A DNA stretch of 64,000 nucleotides. Origin: Oceanococcus atlanticus. Lineage in GTDB: Bacteria > Pseudomonadota > Gammaproteobacteria > Nevskiales > Oceanococcaceae. Position numbers and translations under genes: made by a program. How positions within the stretch are numbered: the first letter of the stretch is position 1; every line of letters starts with the position of its first letter. The notes under the pieces were generated by a model that did no database searches, was not told the DNA's origin, and saw only the letters and a list, made by a program, of their open reading frames with translations. The stretch spans positions 558,001 through 622,000 of the forward strand of contig NZ_AQQV01000001.1 in NCBI RefSeq assembly GCF_002088235.1, read 5' to 3'. Shown in pieces: positions 19,493 to 27,680 of this stretch.

Positions 19493-19987
19493 ATGTCATC
19501 AGCGATTGAGCAGCGGCTCAGCCAACTCGAAGCCCTGGACGCCATCCGGCAACTCAAGTCAGCCTATCTGTCCAGCTGCGACGCCAAAGATTGCCAGGGC
19601 TTTCGCGATGCGTTCATGGATGGCGCTGTCGATATTGATTACGGGCCGATTGGCTGCTTCGACAATGCTGACGATCTGGTGGCGGTGTTTCGCCAAATCG
19701 CCTGCCATCCGCACATGCTGGAGTGGCACCATGCCAGCAATCCGCAGATTGAGCTGCTGGCCAGTGATCATGCGCGAGGCCACTGGAGCTTGCAGTATCA
19801 GCTCATCAACACCCAGGACAATACGCTGACCCAGATTGGCGGCGAGTATGTTGATGAATATCGCCTGACCGAGGCTGGCTGGAAAATTTCAGCAACTCGC
19901 TTTGCTCCGCGCACCACATTGGTTCTGGCCCTGCAGGACGGCCAGCTGAATTGCCCGGTGATGGGTTCACCTCCGGCTGCGGCCTGA
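19493..19987 (+). CDS. Nuclear transport factor 2-like (SnoaL-type) protein
   Basis: A 164-residue protein with the SnoaL/NTF2-like fold pattern: helical start EQRLSQLEALDAIRQLKSAY, then AFMDGAVDIDYGPIG and a beta-rich C-terminal half. The superfamily includes ketosteroid isomerase, polyketide cyclases and dehydratases. Given nearby steroid-type catabolic genes an isomerase or hydratase role is conceivable but not shown. The ATG at 19493 has AAGGA 7 bases upstream; an in-frame TTG 6 bases earlier is less likely. It diverges from the sensor-kinase gene. Confidence 0.7.
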   Translation: MSSAIEQRLSQLEALDAIRQLKSAYLSSCDAKDCQGFRDAFMDGAVDIDYGPIGCFDNADDLVAVFRQIACHPHMLEWHHASNPQIELLASDHARGHWSLQYQLINTQDNTLTQIGGEYVDEYRLTEAGWKISATRFAPRTTLVLALQDGQLNCPVMGSPPAAA

Positions 19988-19995
19988 CATCCGCG

Positions 19996-20670
19996 CTATT
20001 CGCGCAGCTTCACGAACACCTCGCCATCGCGCACTTCGATGTGCTCCACACCATCAGCAAAGGCTTGCCAGAAGCCGCCCTGGGCGCCGAACTTCTCCAC
20101 CAGATCCACGTTCTTGAGATGACCCAGCCAGGCGTTGGGTAACGGCACGCCCCAGGCGCTCACGCCTTTGAGCACGATCACCGGACGGCGCTCACGAAAC
20201 GCCACTTCCAGCCCCGCATTCATGCGCAGGGTCTGGCCACCAAGAATGGGAAAATCCGGGTCCAGCGGCAACACCAGACGGGCGCTGGCCAGCTGATCTG
20301 ACAGATCGATTGCCAGCTTGCTGGCCAGTTCGGTGTTCTTGGCCAGCAGCGCATTGAGCTCGCGCTCCTTGAAACGCACCTCGCGGCTCGCACCATCCTC
20401 GCTGTAAGCCTGCGGTTCCAGCGCCTCGGCAGACGCCACCTCCGGGAAGGCGTCCTGCTGATATCCCAGGGCACGCAGCTTGTGGTTGAGCTCAAGCTTC
20501 TCGGAGGCACGCAGCTCCACCGGCTGGAGTTGGGACGGAAACAGCCACCACCGGGCCACCATGATCGCGACCAGCAAGGCCACCAGCACGGCGGAGAACA
20601 CAATCAGGAAAAGCTTGATTCCCGAACGTTTGGGTCGATCCTGCGCAGGCATTGTGGGGTGCGTGTCCAT
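19996..20670 (-). CDS. Membrane-anchored protein of unknown function
   Basis: A 224-residue protein with a short basic cytoplasmic tail (KRSGIK), one membrane helix (about 19-41) and a soluble periplasmic domain. The domain contains KERELNALLAKNTELASKLAIDLSDQ and a beta-rich C-terminus ending in VRDGEVFVKLRE. I recognise the general look of a conserved gammaproteobacterial hypothetical but no named family. It ends 8 bases from the SnoaL-like gene, tail to tail. Confidence 0.7.
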   Translation of the reverse strand: MDTHPTMPAQDRPKRSGIKLFLIVFSAVLVALLVAIMVARWWLFPSQLQPVELRASEKLELNHKLRALGYQQDAFPEVASAEALEPQAYSEDGASREVRFKERELNALLAKNTELASKLAIDLSDQLASARLVLPLDPDFPILGGQTLRMNAGLEVAFRERRPVIVLKGVSAWGVPLPNAWLGHLKNVDLVEKFGAQGGFWQAFADGVEHIEVRDGEVFVKLRE

Positions 20671-20727
20671 GCCATCTCCGAATGATTGTCCAGGCTATTG
20701 ATAGCACAGCCCAGCCTGCGCGCAAGG

Positions 20728-21465
20728 CTATGGCGCAGCGGTGGCAATCGGCGTGTGCAGGCGCTGCTGAATCTCATCATCCTGGCTGAAGCGCGCGAAA
20801 GGGTCGCCGTCGAACTCGGCATACGGGTTGTAGCCTAGGCGCAGCACATCCTTGTAAAACATGTTCTGGGTCGCACGCCGGGCAAACCCGCGCATATTGC
20901 GTGGCGTGTGCTGTGCAAGGTAGGCGCTGAGCAGTTCGCCATAGGCTTGGCGCCGTTCAAGCAGCGCCAACAACTCGGCCCGTTCAAGTTCACGCAAATC
21001 CGGTCGCGCCTGCAATTCAGCCAGGCCTTTTGCGGTAAACGCCGGCACCTGCAGCAAGGCATCGTAAGCTTGCTCGGAAGCGAGCAGGGCTTTGGCTTTT
21101 TCCAGGCTGTCGGCACTGCCAAGACGCTGCTGCACGGCCTGAAAGTGCGGCCCGCTGTCAGTGCGCAAGCGCAGGCTCACAAAATGCTCAGCCTGACGGT
21201 AAACCAGGGCACCGTCGTGCTCGTAGAGCAGCGGGTGCCGGCTCAGATTTTCGGCGATCAGCGTGCCATCCTCAGCACGGTAGACGTCGGCGATAGTCAA
21301 CGCGTCATCGCCAACCACATACCGCTTGATGTTGCCGTACAGCGGATTAACCAGATACCAGGCGCTCTCATCCGGCGCCGCGGGCTGGGCCGGCGCAGCG
21401 CCCATACCGCCCGCCAGCGCGACAAACACCACCAGCCGCAATACGCCAAACACACGCTTGTTCAT
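20728..21465 (-). CDS. Exported protein of unknown function
   Basis: A 245-residue secreted protein. A signal peptide (MNKRVFGVLRLVVFVALAGG) is followed by probable cleavage near APAQPAAP. The mature part has an N-terminal beta-rich stretch (WYLVNPLYGNIKRYVVGDD) and a helical second half rich in Leu, Ala and Glu. The ATG at 21465 is preferred over one 18 bases upstream because it begins at the signal peptide. No family recognised. Same orientation as the membrane-anchored gene 57 bases downstream. Confidence 0.65.
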   Translation of the reverse strand: MNKRVFGVLRLVVFVALAGGMGAAPAQPAAPDESAWYLVNPLYGNIKRYVVGDDALTIADVYRAEDGTLIAENLSRHPLLYEHDGALVYRQAEHFVSLRLRTDSGPHFQAVQQRLGSADSLEKAKALLASEQAYDALLQVPAFTAKGLAELQARPDLRELERAELLALLERRQAYGELLSAYLAQHTPRNMRGFARRATQNMFYKDVLRLGYNPYAEFDGDPFARFSQDDEIQQRLHTPIATAAP

Positions 21466-21619
21466 CGCCCATCTCTGCCTCACCCAAAACTGGGTTTAGC
21501 CTAGTCGCTGAGCCGGCCCACGGTTGTCCCGAATCCATGGGACACACCGCCTTGAGGCCGGCAATCGAAACCCAAGGCTGTGATCCGCATCACACGCTCA
21601 AGCGTGCGGCACGCTCGTC

Positions 21620-22651
21620 TCAGGCGATCAGTCCGCGTTCCTTGGCCATGGTCAGGGCTGCATCTTCAATCATGTCTTCCTGACCACCCACCATCTTGCG
21701 CTTGCCCAGATCGATCAGAATCTCGCGCGCCGGAATGCCGTATTTTTCTTCCGCCCGTTTGGCAAACAGCAGGAATGAGGAATATACCCCGGCGTAGCCC
21801 AAGGTCAGCGCGTTGCGGTCGATGCGCACCTGGAAATCCATGATCGGAGTGACCAGATCTTCGGCCACATCGGAAATCTTGAACACATCCACGCCGGTTT
21901 CGATACCCATGCGCTCGCACACCGCCACGAACACCTCCATGGGTGTGTTGCCAGCACCGGCCCCGAGGCCACCACAGGCGGCATCGATGCGGCGTGCCCC
22001 GGCCTCGACCGCAGCAATGGAATTGGCCACGCCCATGGACAGGTTGTGATGGCCGTGGAAACCGATTTCGGTGTCCGGATGGGCCTTTTCACGCAGCAGG
22101 GCAACCCGCGATCTCACATCCTCGGGCAACATGTAGCCGGCCGAATCGGTGATGTACAGGCAGTTGGCGCCGTAGCTTTCCATGAGCAGGGCCTGTTCAA
22201 CCAACTGCTCGGCCGGAATCATGTGCGCCATCATCAGAAAGCCGACGGTGTCCATGCCCATCTTGCGCCCCAACGAGATGTGCTGCTCGGACACATCAGC
22301 CTCGGTGCAATGTGTTGCCACACGGATGGTGCTGACCCCGCAATCATGGGCCATGCGCAGGTGATCGACGGTGCCAATACCCGGCAGCAGCAAGGCCGAA
22401 ACCTTGGCCTGCTTGAGACCGGGGATCACCGCACGCAGATATTCTTCATCGCTGGCGGCAGGAAAACCGTAGTTGACCGAGGCCCCGCCCAGGCCATCGC
22501 CATGAGTCACTTCGATCAGCGGCACACCGGCCGCATCCAGCCCCTGGGAAATTGATTTCATCTGATCAATGGTGATCTGATGACGCTTGGGGTGCATGCC
22601 GTCACGCAAGGACATGTCATGCACTTTGATCTGGGTTCCGTTCAAGTCCAT
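21620..22651 (-). CDS. 4-hydroxy-2-oxovalerate aldolase
   Basis: A 343-residue class II aldolase of the DmpG/BphI/HsaF type. It splits 4-hydroxy-2-oxo acids into pyruvate and an aldehyde with a divalent metal. Marks are [15 protein letters not shown] at the N-terminus, the [15 protein letters not shown] metal site and the C-terminal [17 protein letters not shown] domain that contacts the partner dehydrogenase. It lies 10 bases after the dehydrogenase gene; the two normally form a channelled complex. It is the last gene of the four-gene meta-cleavage operon. Homologues appear as mhpE, dmpG, bphI, tesG or hsaF; I leave the symbol open. Confidence 0.93.
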   Translation of the reverse strand: MDLNGTQIKVHDMSLRDGMHPKRHQITIDQMKSISQGLDAAGVPLIEVTHGDGLGGASVNYGFPAASDEEYLRAVIPGLKQAKVSALLLPGIGTVDHLRMAHDCGVSTIRVATHCTEADVSEQHISLGRKMGMDTVGFLMMAHMIPAEQLVEQALLMESYGANCLYITDSAGYMLPEDVRSRVALLREKAHPDTEIGFHGHHNLSMGVANSIAAVEAGARRIDAACGGLGAGAGNTPMEVFVAVCERMGIETGVDVFKISDVAEDLVTPIMDFQVRIDRNALTLGYAGVYSSFLLFAKRAEEKYGIPAREILIDLGKRKMVGGQEDMIEDAALTMAKERGLIA

Positions 22652-22661
22652 GGCAGTGTCC

Positions 22662-23573
22662 TCAGGCAGCAGCGGGTTCGAAATTCAGACGTCCGGCACG
22701 CATCTCTTCGGCAAACATCTCTGCCGTGCGCGCCGCAGATGCGGTCATGATGTCCAGGTTGCCGGCGTACTTGGGCAGGAAATCGCCCAGGCCTTCCACT
22801 TCCAGGAACACGGTCACCCGGTTGCCGTCAAAGACCGGCCCGTTCTTGAGGGTGTAGCCGGGCACGTATTTCTGCACTTCGGCGATCATGTCGTGCACCG
22901 ACTGGGTGATCGCCGCCTGATCCGGCTCGTCCTCGGTCAGGCAATGAATCGTGTCACGCATGATCAGGGGCGGATCGGCCGGGTTGATCACGATGATGGC
23001 TTTGCCCTGCTTGGCACCGCCGATCTTCTCGACCGCACCGGAGGTGGTGCGGGTGAACTCATCGATGTTCTTGCGCGTACCCGGGCCGACCGACTTGGAT
23101 GACACGGTGGCCACGATCTCGCCGTACTTGACCGGTTGCACCCGCGACACGGCGTAGACCATGGGAATGGTCGCCTGGCCACCGCAGGTCACCATGTTGA
23201 CATTGGGCTCGCGCTTGCCGGCATGTTCAGCAAGGTTGATCGGCGGCACGCAGTAGGGACCAATCGCGGCCGGGGTCAGATCAATCATCATCACGCCCAG
23301 GGCGGTGAGCTTGTCTGAGTTGTCTTTGTGCACATAGGCCGAGGTGGCATCAAACGCGATCTTCACCTCATCCTCAAGCACATGCGGCAGCAGGCCGTCG
23401 ACACCCTCGTGGGTGGTTTTCAAACCCAGGTCGCGGGCCCGCGCCAGGCCTTCGGATTCGGGTTCGATACCCACCATCCAGACCGGGTTCAGCAGCTCCG
23501 AACGCTTGAGTTTGTAGAGAAGATCGGTGCCGATATTGCCGGAACCGATGATCGCGCAATTGATTTTGCTCAT
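22662..23573 (-). CDS. Acylating acetaldehyde/propanal dehydrogenase
   Basis: A 303-residue CoA-acylating aldehyde dehydrogenase that oxidises the aldehyde from the aldolase to acyl-CoA with NAD. It has the dinucleotide motif [15 protein letters not shown] and the catalytic cysteine in [14 protein letters not shown]. The length fits the DmpF/BphJ/HsaG family. In steroid pathways the substrate is propanal, in simple aromatic pathways acetaldehyde; sequence alone does not decide here. It stands between the hydratase and the aldolase. Confidence 0.94.
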   Translation of the reverse strand: MSKINCAIIGSGNIGTDLLYKLKRSELLNPVWMVGIEPESEGLARARDLGLKTTHEGVDGLLPHVLEDEVKIAFDATSAYVHKDNSDKLTALGVMMIDLTPAAIGPYCVPPINLAEHAGKREPNVNMVTCGGQATIPMVYAVSRVQPVKYGEIVATVSSKSVGPGTRKNIDEFTRTTSGAVEKIGGAKQGKAIIVINPADPPLIMRDTIHCLTEDEPDQAAITQSVHDMIAEVQKYVPGYTLKNGPVFDGNRVTVFLEVEGLGDFLPKYAGNLDIMTASAARTAEMFAEEMRAGRLNFEPAAA

Positions 23574-23603
23574 GACAGATTCTCGATCCGCGTAAACGCG
23601 GAT

Positions 23604-24401
23604 TTAATCGATGAAGCGGATGGCGGCATCGCCGATGCCGGAAATCCGCAGGGTGTATTCGTCGCCGCTGACGATGGGCAGCAGCGGGGCCAGCGAGCCC
23701 GACAGAATCATCTCGCCAGCCAGAAACGGAATGCCGAATTCGCCCAGCGTGTTGGCCAGCCAGGCCACGGCTGCGGCCGGATGCCCCTGCACGGCACTGC
23801 CCAGCCCTTGTGCGACCTCTTCACCGTTACGCCACACCGTCATCGCCGCCGCCGCCAGATCCAGGCTGCGCGGATCGACCCGCTCTTCACCGACCACGAA
23901 CACGCCACACGAGGCGTTGTCGGCTACGGTGTCCTGAATCTTGATGGTCCAGTCGTCAATACGGGAATCGACGATCTCGAAGCAGGCCGAAACGTAGTCG
24001 GTGGCATCCAGCACATCCTCGGCGCTGATCCCCGGCCCACGCAGGTCCTGCTTCAGACGAAACGCGATCTCGCCCTCGGCTCGTGGCTGGATCAGCCGCT
24101 GTTCGGCCAGGCTCACGCTGGCGCCATTGGACATTTCCATCACGTTGGTCAGGAAACCGAAATCCGGCTGATGCACGCCGAGCATGTCCTGCACGGCTTT
24201 ACTGGTCACGCCGATCTTCTTGCCGACCACCCGCTCGCCTTCAGCCTTGCGCCGCTCGAGCATGCGCAGCGAGATACGGTAGGCCTCCTCGATGCTCAGA
24301 TCGGGGTGGCGACTGGTCAGCGGCGACAGGGTGCGGCGCTCACGCAGGGCCGCAAACAGTTCATCGCCGAGCGCGGCGATCAATTCAGGGCAAAGCGTCA
24401 T
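23604..24401 (-). CDS. 2-hydroxypenta-2,4-dienoate hydratase-type enzyme
   Basis: A 265-residue member of the 2-keto-4-pentenoate hydratase family. It adds water to 2-hydroxy-dienoates, giving the 4-hydroxy-2-oxo acid used by the aldolase. Recognisable stretches are VVGKKIGVTSKAVQDMLGV, PRAEGEIAFRLKQDL and NLASC-like DNASCGVFVVGEE. It overlaps the hydrolase gene by 4 bases and precedes the dehydrogenase by 30 bases. The family includes MhpD, TesE and HsaE. Confidence 0.92.
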   Translation of the reverse strand: MTLCPELIAALGDELFAALRERRTLSPLTSRHPDLSIEEAYRISLRMLERRKAEGERVVGKKIGVTSKAVQDMLGVHQPDFGFLTNVMEMSNGASVSLAEQRLIQPRAEGEIAFRLKQDLRGPGISAEDVLDATDYVSACFEIVDSRIDDWTIKIQDTVADNASCGVFVVGEERVDPRSLDLAAAAMTVWRNGEEVAQGLGSAVQGHPAAAVAWLANTLGEFGIPFLAGEMILSGSLAPLLPIVSGDEYTLRISGIGDAAIRFID

Positions 24402-25219
24402 GAGTGATTCAGAAAGTCGATGCAGCTGCGATTGAAAAAGTCCTGATGCTCAACCATCACCCAGTGACCACACTGGTTGACCAGCACCATCTTGCAGTCG
24501 GCGATACCCGCCGCCACTTTCTGCGCGCCTGACAAAGGATTGAACTGATCGTTCATGCCCCAGAACGCCAGCGTTGGGCACTTGATCTCCCCCAGACGCT
24601 CTGTGTAGTTGGGCACGCGCATGGTCGACAGCACGGTCGACGGTTGCAGGGCACACACCGCGACGCGCTCGTTGACCACCGCATCGCTGACCTGCGTGGC
24701 GTCAAACAGCTGGAAGCCGAGCAGTTTGCGCATGCTGTCGTGATCCAGCGGGCCCTGGGCGAACAGCGCCATCATGCGCTTGATGCCTTCCATCTCGAAA
24801 TAGGCTTCGCGCTCCTCGACTCCACCCGGCGCCATCAGAATCAGCCGCGACACCTCATCGGGATACGCCAGGGCATAGCCGAGCGCGATCGCGCCACCCA
24901 GCGAATTGCCCAGCAAGGTCACCGGCCCCAGATCCAGCGCGGCAATAAAGGCGTGCAGCGTGGCGATGAAATAATCGTTGATGTACTGCGCATCTTCGGG
25001 TTTGTCAGAGCGCCCGTAGCCGGGGAGATCCGGCACGATGCAGCGGTATCCGGCGGCCGCCAGCTGCGGGTAGTTCATCTTGAAATTGCTGTAACCGCTG
25101 GCCCCGGGGCCGCTGCCGTGCAGAAACACCACGGGCTGGCCCTGACCTTCATCAAGGTAATGAATCTTCAGGCCATTGGCGTTGACATAGTGGGCTTGCG
25201 GTATCGGCAATTCGGACAT
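24398..25219 (-). CDS. Meta-cleavage product hydrolase (alpha/beta-hydrolase, TesD/HsaD-like)
   Basis: A 273-residue alpha/beta hydrolase that should cut the C-C bond of an extradiol ring-cleavage product. The triad can be read: Ser in LGNSLGGAIALGYAL, Asp in FWGMNDQFNPLSG, His in NQCGHWVMVEHQ. The HGSGPGASGYSNF oxyanion region and LILMAPGG segment resemble BphD, HsaD and TesD. I start at the ATG at 25219 because the longer frame adds a cysteine-rich, non-homologous leader. First gene of the operon. The extradiol dioxygenase that would make its substrate is not in the window. Confidence 0.88.
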   Translation of the reverse strand: MSELPIPQAHYVNANGLKIHYLDEGQGQPVVFLHGSGPGASGYSNFKMNYPQLAAAGYRCIVPDLPGYGRSDKPEDAQYINDYFIATLHAFIAALDLGPVTLLGNSLGGAIALGYALAYPDEVSRLILMAPGGVEEREAYFEMEGIKRMMALFAQGPLDHDSMRKLLGFQLFDATQVSDAVVNERVAVCALQPSTVLSTMRVPNYTERLGEIKCPTLAFWGMNDQFNPLSGAQKVAAGIADCKMVLVNQCGHWVMVEHQDFFNRSCIDFLNHS

Positions 25220-25312
25220 CGACGGGCATTTCCAGCAGTTGAACGGGCACGGCGCAGACCGTGCGCAGCGCTGATCATTGTTCGATTTCACCGGTGTTGC
25301 AGCTTCACCCGA

Positions 25313-25335
25313 TTGGACTACGGTCCAAACGGACC
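25313..25335. promoter_or_regulatory. Overlapping inverted repeats in the divergent hydrolase/wax-synthase promoter
   Basis: TTGGAC-TACG-GTCCAA (25313-25328) is a perfect 6-base-arm dyad. It overlaps a second dyad, GGTCC-AAAC-GGACC (25322-25335), giving three alternating GGAC/GTCC half-sites between two divergent genes. This is a likely binding site for a dimeric repressor controlling one or both. The regulator is unknown, and no adjacent regulator gene is present. Confidence 0.5.
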
Positions 25336-25412
25336 ACGCGGCGACAGAATTTGGCGCTAAGCTTGCTTACCTTAGAAACAACAAAACGGCCTCAGACCGC
25401 CTTGGGAGACCC

Positions 25413-26852
25413 ATGAATCTGCTCAATCCGCTCGATGCGTCCTTCGTGCGCATGGAAAGCAAGCGCACGCCCATGCATGTGGCGGGGCTTATGATCTTCC
25501 AGCTGCCTGACGATGCGCCGCCTGACTATCTCAGCGAGCTGTTTGCCTACATGCGCAGCCGCCCGGTCATCAACCCGCCTTACAACTGGCGGCTCAAACC
25601 CGGACGCCGCGCGCGTCTGATGCCGCAATGGGAAGAGGCGCGCGAGATCGACATCGATTACCACTTGCGGCATTCCGCTCTGCCCCATCCCGGTGGCGAG
25701 CGCGAGCTGGGTGTACTGATCTCACGGCTGCATTCCATCCCCATGGACATGACCAAGCCGCTGTGGGAATGCCATCTGATCGAAGGTCTGGAGAACCGCC
25801 GTTTCGCGGTCTATCAGAAGGCCCACCACAGTGCCGTGGACGGCTTCTCCGCGATCAAGATGATGAACAACTGGCTGTCCGATGATCCCCACGAGGCCAC
25901 CGATGCCGGCCCCTGGTCGCTGCCCCAGCCGGCCCGCAAAACCTCCGTGCCGAAAAACGTCAACGCCAATGACATGGTCAAAAACGCGCTGACGATCAGC
26001 GGCAAGAATCTGCAGGGCTCGCTCAAGCTGGTCAAAAAGATGCGTGAGATGGCGCGCACCGCAGACAACCCGCACGGTGGCCTGCCCAATCTGCTGGACA
26101 TACCCCGCACCATCTTCAACGGCCGCATCACCAAGCACCGCCGCGTGGCCACCCAGTGGATCGAGATGGAACGCGCCCGTGCGATCAGTAAGGCCGCCGG
26201 CACCACGGTCAACGATGTGTGTCTGGCCGTGCTTGGCGGGGCTTTGCGGCGCTATCTGGACGAACAAGGTGCGCTGCCCGACAAAACGCTTTACGCCTCG
26301 GTGCCGATCGGTTTGCCACACCTCAACGACAAACCCGGTAACCGTGTGGTCGGCTTTGTCTGCCCGATGGGCACCCATCTGTCCAACCCGGCCGAGCGTC
26401 TGTCCTACATCAACGCCACCACCTCGGACACCAAGGCCAAAATGGCGTCCTTGCCCAATGAGGCGTTGAATCAGTACTCGGTTATCGGCATTGGTCCGAT
26501 GATGCTGGGCCAGATGACTGGCCTGAGCCAGAAGCTACCGCCGATGTTCAACGTGACCGTGTCCAACGTGATTGCTGCCAAGAAGCCGCTGTATTTCCGC
26601 GGCTCGCAGATGGAAGCGATATATCCGGTATCACTGCTGTTTGACGGCCATACGCTCAACGTCACCATCGTTGGCTATGCCGACAGGATTCTGTTCGGCA
26701 TCGTCGGCTGTCGCGACACCATCCCCAATCTGCAGCGCATTGCGGTGTATGTGCGTGACGCCCTGGATGATCTTCAAAGCGCGGTCGAAGCCCCCAAACC
26801 ACGTCGCAAAACGGCGTCGGTGCGCAAGAAGAAAACGGCCGCAAAAGCATGA
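25413..26852 (+). CDS. Wax ester synthase/diacylglycerol acyltransferase
   Basis: A 479-residue acyltransferase of the bacterial WS/DGAT family that joins acyl-CoA to long-chain alcohols or diacylglycerol to store neutral lipid. The catalytic HHxxxDG motif is intact (His138, His139, Asp143 in KAHHSAVDGFSAIK). Family opening LNPLDASFVRMESKRTPMHV and NVTVSNV-type C-terminal block (FNVTVSNVIAAKKPLYF) are present. A Lys/Arg-rich tail ends the protein. The ATG at 25413 has GGGAG upstream; the frame opens earlier without homology. It overlaps the following SDR by 4 bases. Confidence 0.94.
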   Translation: MNLLNPLDASFVRMESKRTPMHVAGLMIFQLPDDAPPDYLSELFAYMRSRPVINPPYNWRLKPGRRARLMPQWEEAREIDIDYHLRHSALPHPGGERELGVLISRLHSIPMDMTKPLWECHLIEGLENRRFAVYQKAHHSAVDGFSAIKMMNNWLSDDPHEATDAGPWSLPQPARKTSVPKNVNANDMVKNALTISGKNLQGSLKLVKKMREMARTADNPHGGLPNLLDIPRTIFNGRITKHRRVATQWIEMERARAISKAAGTTVNDVCLAVLGGALRRYLDEQGALPDKTLYASVPIGLPHLNDKPGNRVVGFVCPMGTHLSNPAERLSYINATTSDTKAKMASLPNEALNQYSVIGIGPMMLGQMTGLSQKLPPMFNVTVSNVIAAKKPLYFRGSQMEAIYPVSLLFDGHTLNVTIVGYADRILFGIVGCRDTIPNLQRIAVYVRDALDDLQSAVEAPKPRRKTASVRKKKTAAKA

Positions 26853-27619
26853 CCGCCCGCACCACTCAGATCGTTCTCATCACCGGAGGCGCCAAGGGCG
26901 TCGGCCTGGGTATCAGCCGCTCTTTTCTGGCCCGTGGCGCGCAGGTCATCATCACCGCCCGCAACGCGCCCGAAAACCCTGTCGAGGTGGACGGTAACCA
27001 GGCGGAATTCATCGCCGCCGACATCCGCGACGCCGAAGCCTGCAAAGCGCTGCTGGCCGACATCGCGGCGCGTCATGGTCGCCTTGATGTGCTGATCAAC
27101 AATGCCGGCGGCTCGCCTTTCGCCATGGCGGATGCGGCCTCACCGCGCTTTCATGAGGCGATCATCCGGCTCAACCTGCTTGCCCCGCTGAACCTGGCCC
27201 AGGGCGCCAACGCCTTGATGCAGCAGCAGGACCATGGCGGCGTCATCATCAATATCGGCAGCGTCAGCGCGGACCGTGCCTCGCCCGGAACTGCGGCCTA
27301 CGGTGCGGCCAAGGCCGGCCTGCTCAATCTAACCCAGTCACTGGCCGTGGAATGGGCGCCCAAGGTGCGCGTGGCGGCGGTCAGCCCCGGGCCGGTGCTG
27401 ACCGAGCAGGCCCATCTTCATTTTGGAGATGAGGCCGGCATTGCCGCTGTTGCCAGCAGCATTCCGATGCAACGTCTGGCCCAGCCGGATGACATCGGCA
27501 ATGCCTGTGTGTGGCTGGCCTCCGACCAGGCCGCGTACGTATCCGGCAGCAATATCGTGATCAATGGCGGCGGCGAGCGCCCGGCCTTCCTCGACAAGGC
27601 CACCGTGAACAAAACATAG
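26849..27619 (+). CDS. Short-chain dehydrogenase/reductase
   Basis: A 256-residue classical SDR with nucleotide motif TGGAKGVGLGIS, NNAGG, the catalytic serine in NIGSVSADR and Tyr/Lys in AAYGAAKAG. It is predicted to oxidise or reduce an alcohol/ketone using NAD(P). The overlap with the wax-ester synthase gene suggests coupled translation and perhaps fatty or steroid alcohol metabolism, which is inference. The substrate cannot be read. Confidence 0.88.
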   Translation: MTARTTQIVLITGGAKGVGLGISRSFLARGAQVIITARNAPENPVEVDGNQAEFIAADIRDAEACKALLADIAARHGRLDVLINNAGGSPFAMADAASPRFHEAIIRLNLLAPLNLAQGANALMQQQDHGGVIINIGSVSADRASPGTAAYGAAKAGLLNLTQSLAVEWAPKVRVAAVSPGPVLTEQAHLHFGDEAGIAAVASSIPMQRLAQPDDIGNACVWLASDQAAYVSGSNIVINGGGERPAFLDKATVNKT

Positions 27620-27625
27620 GAGCGA

Positions 27626-27647
27626 CCGGGTGACCTGAATCACCCGG
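27626..27647 (+). other. Perfect hairpin between the SDR and DUF3604 genes
   Basis: CCGGGTGA-CCTGAA-TCACCCGG forms an 8-base stem directly after the SDR stop. No T tract follows, so it is either an RNA 3' stabiliser, a pause site or an operator for the next operon. Confidence 0.4.
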
Positions 27648-27680
27648 CGATTCCGCCCGTACGCGACATGAGGAGACACC

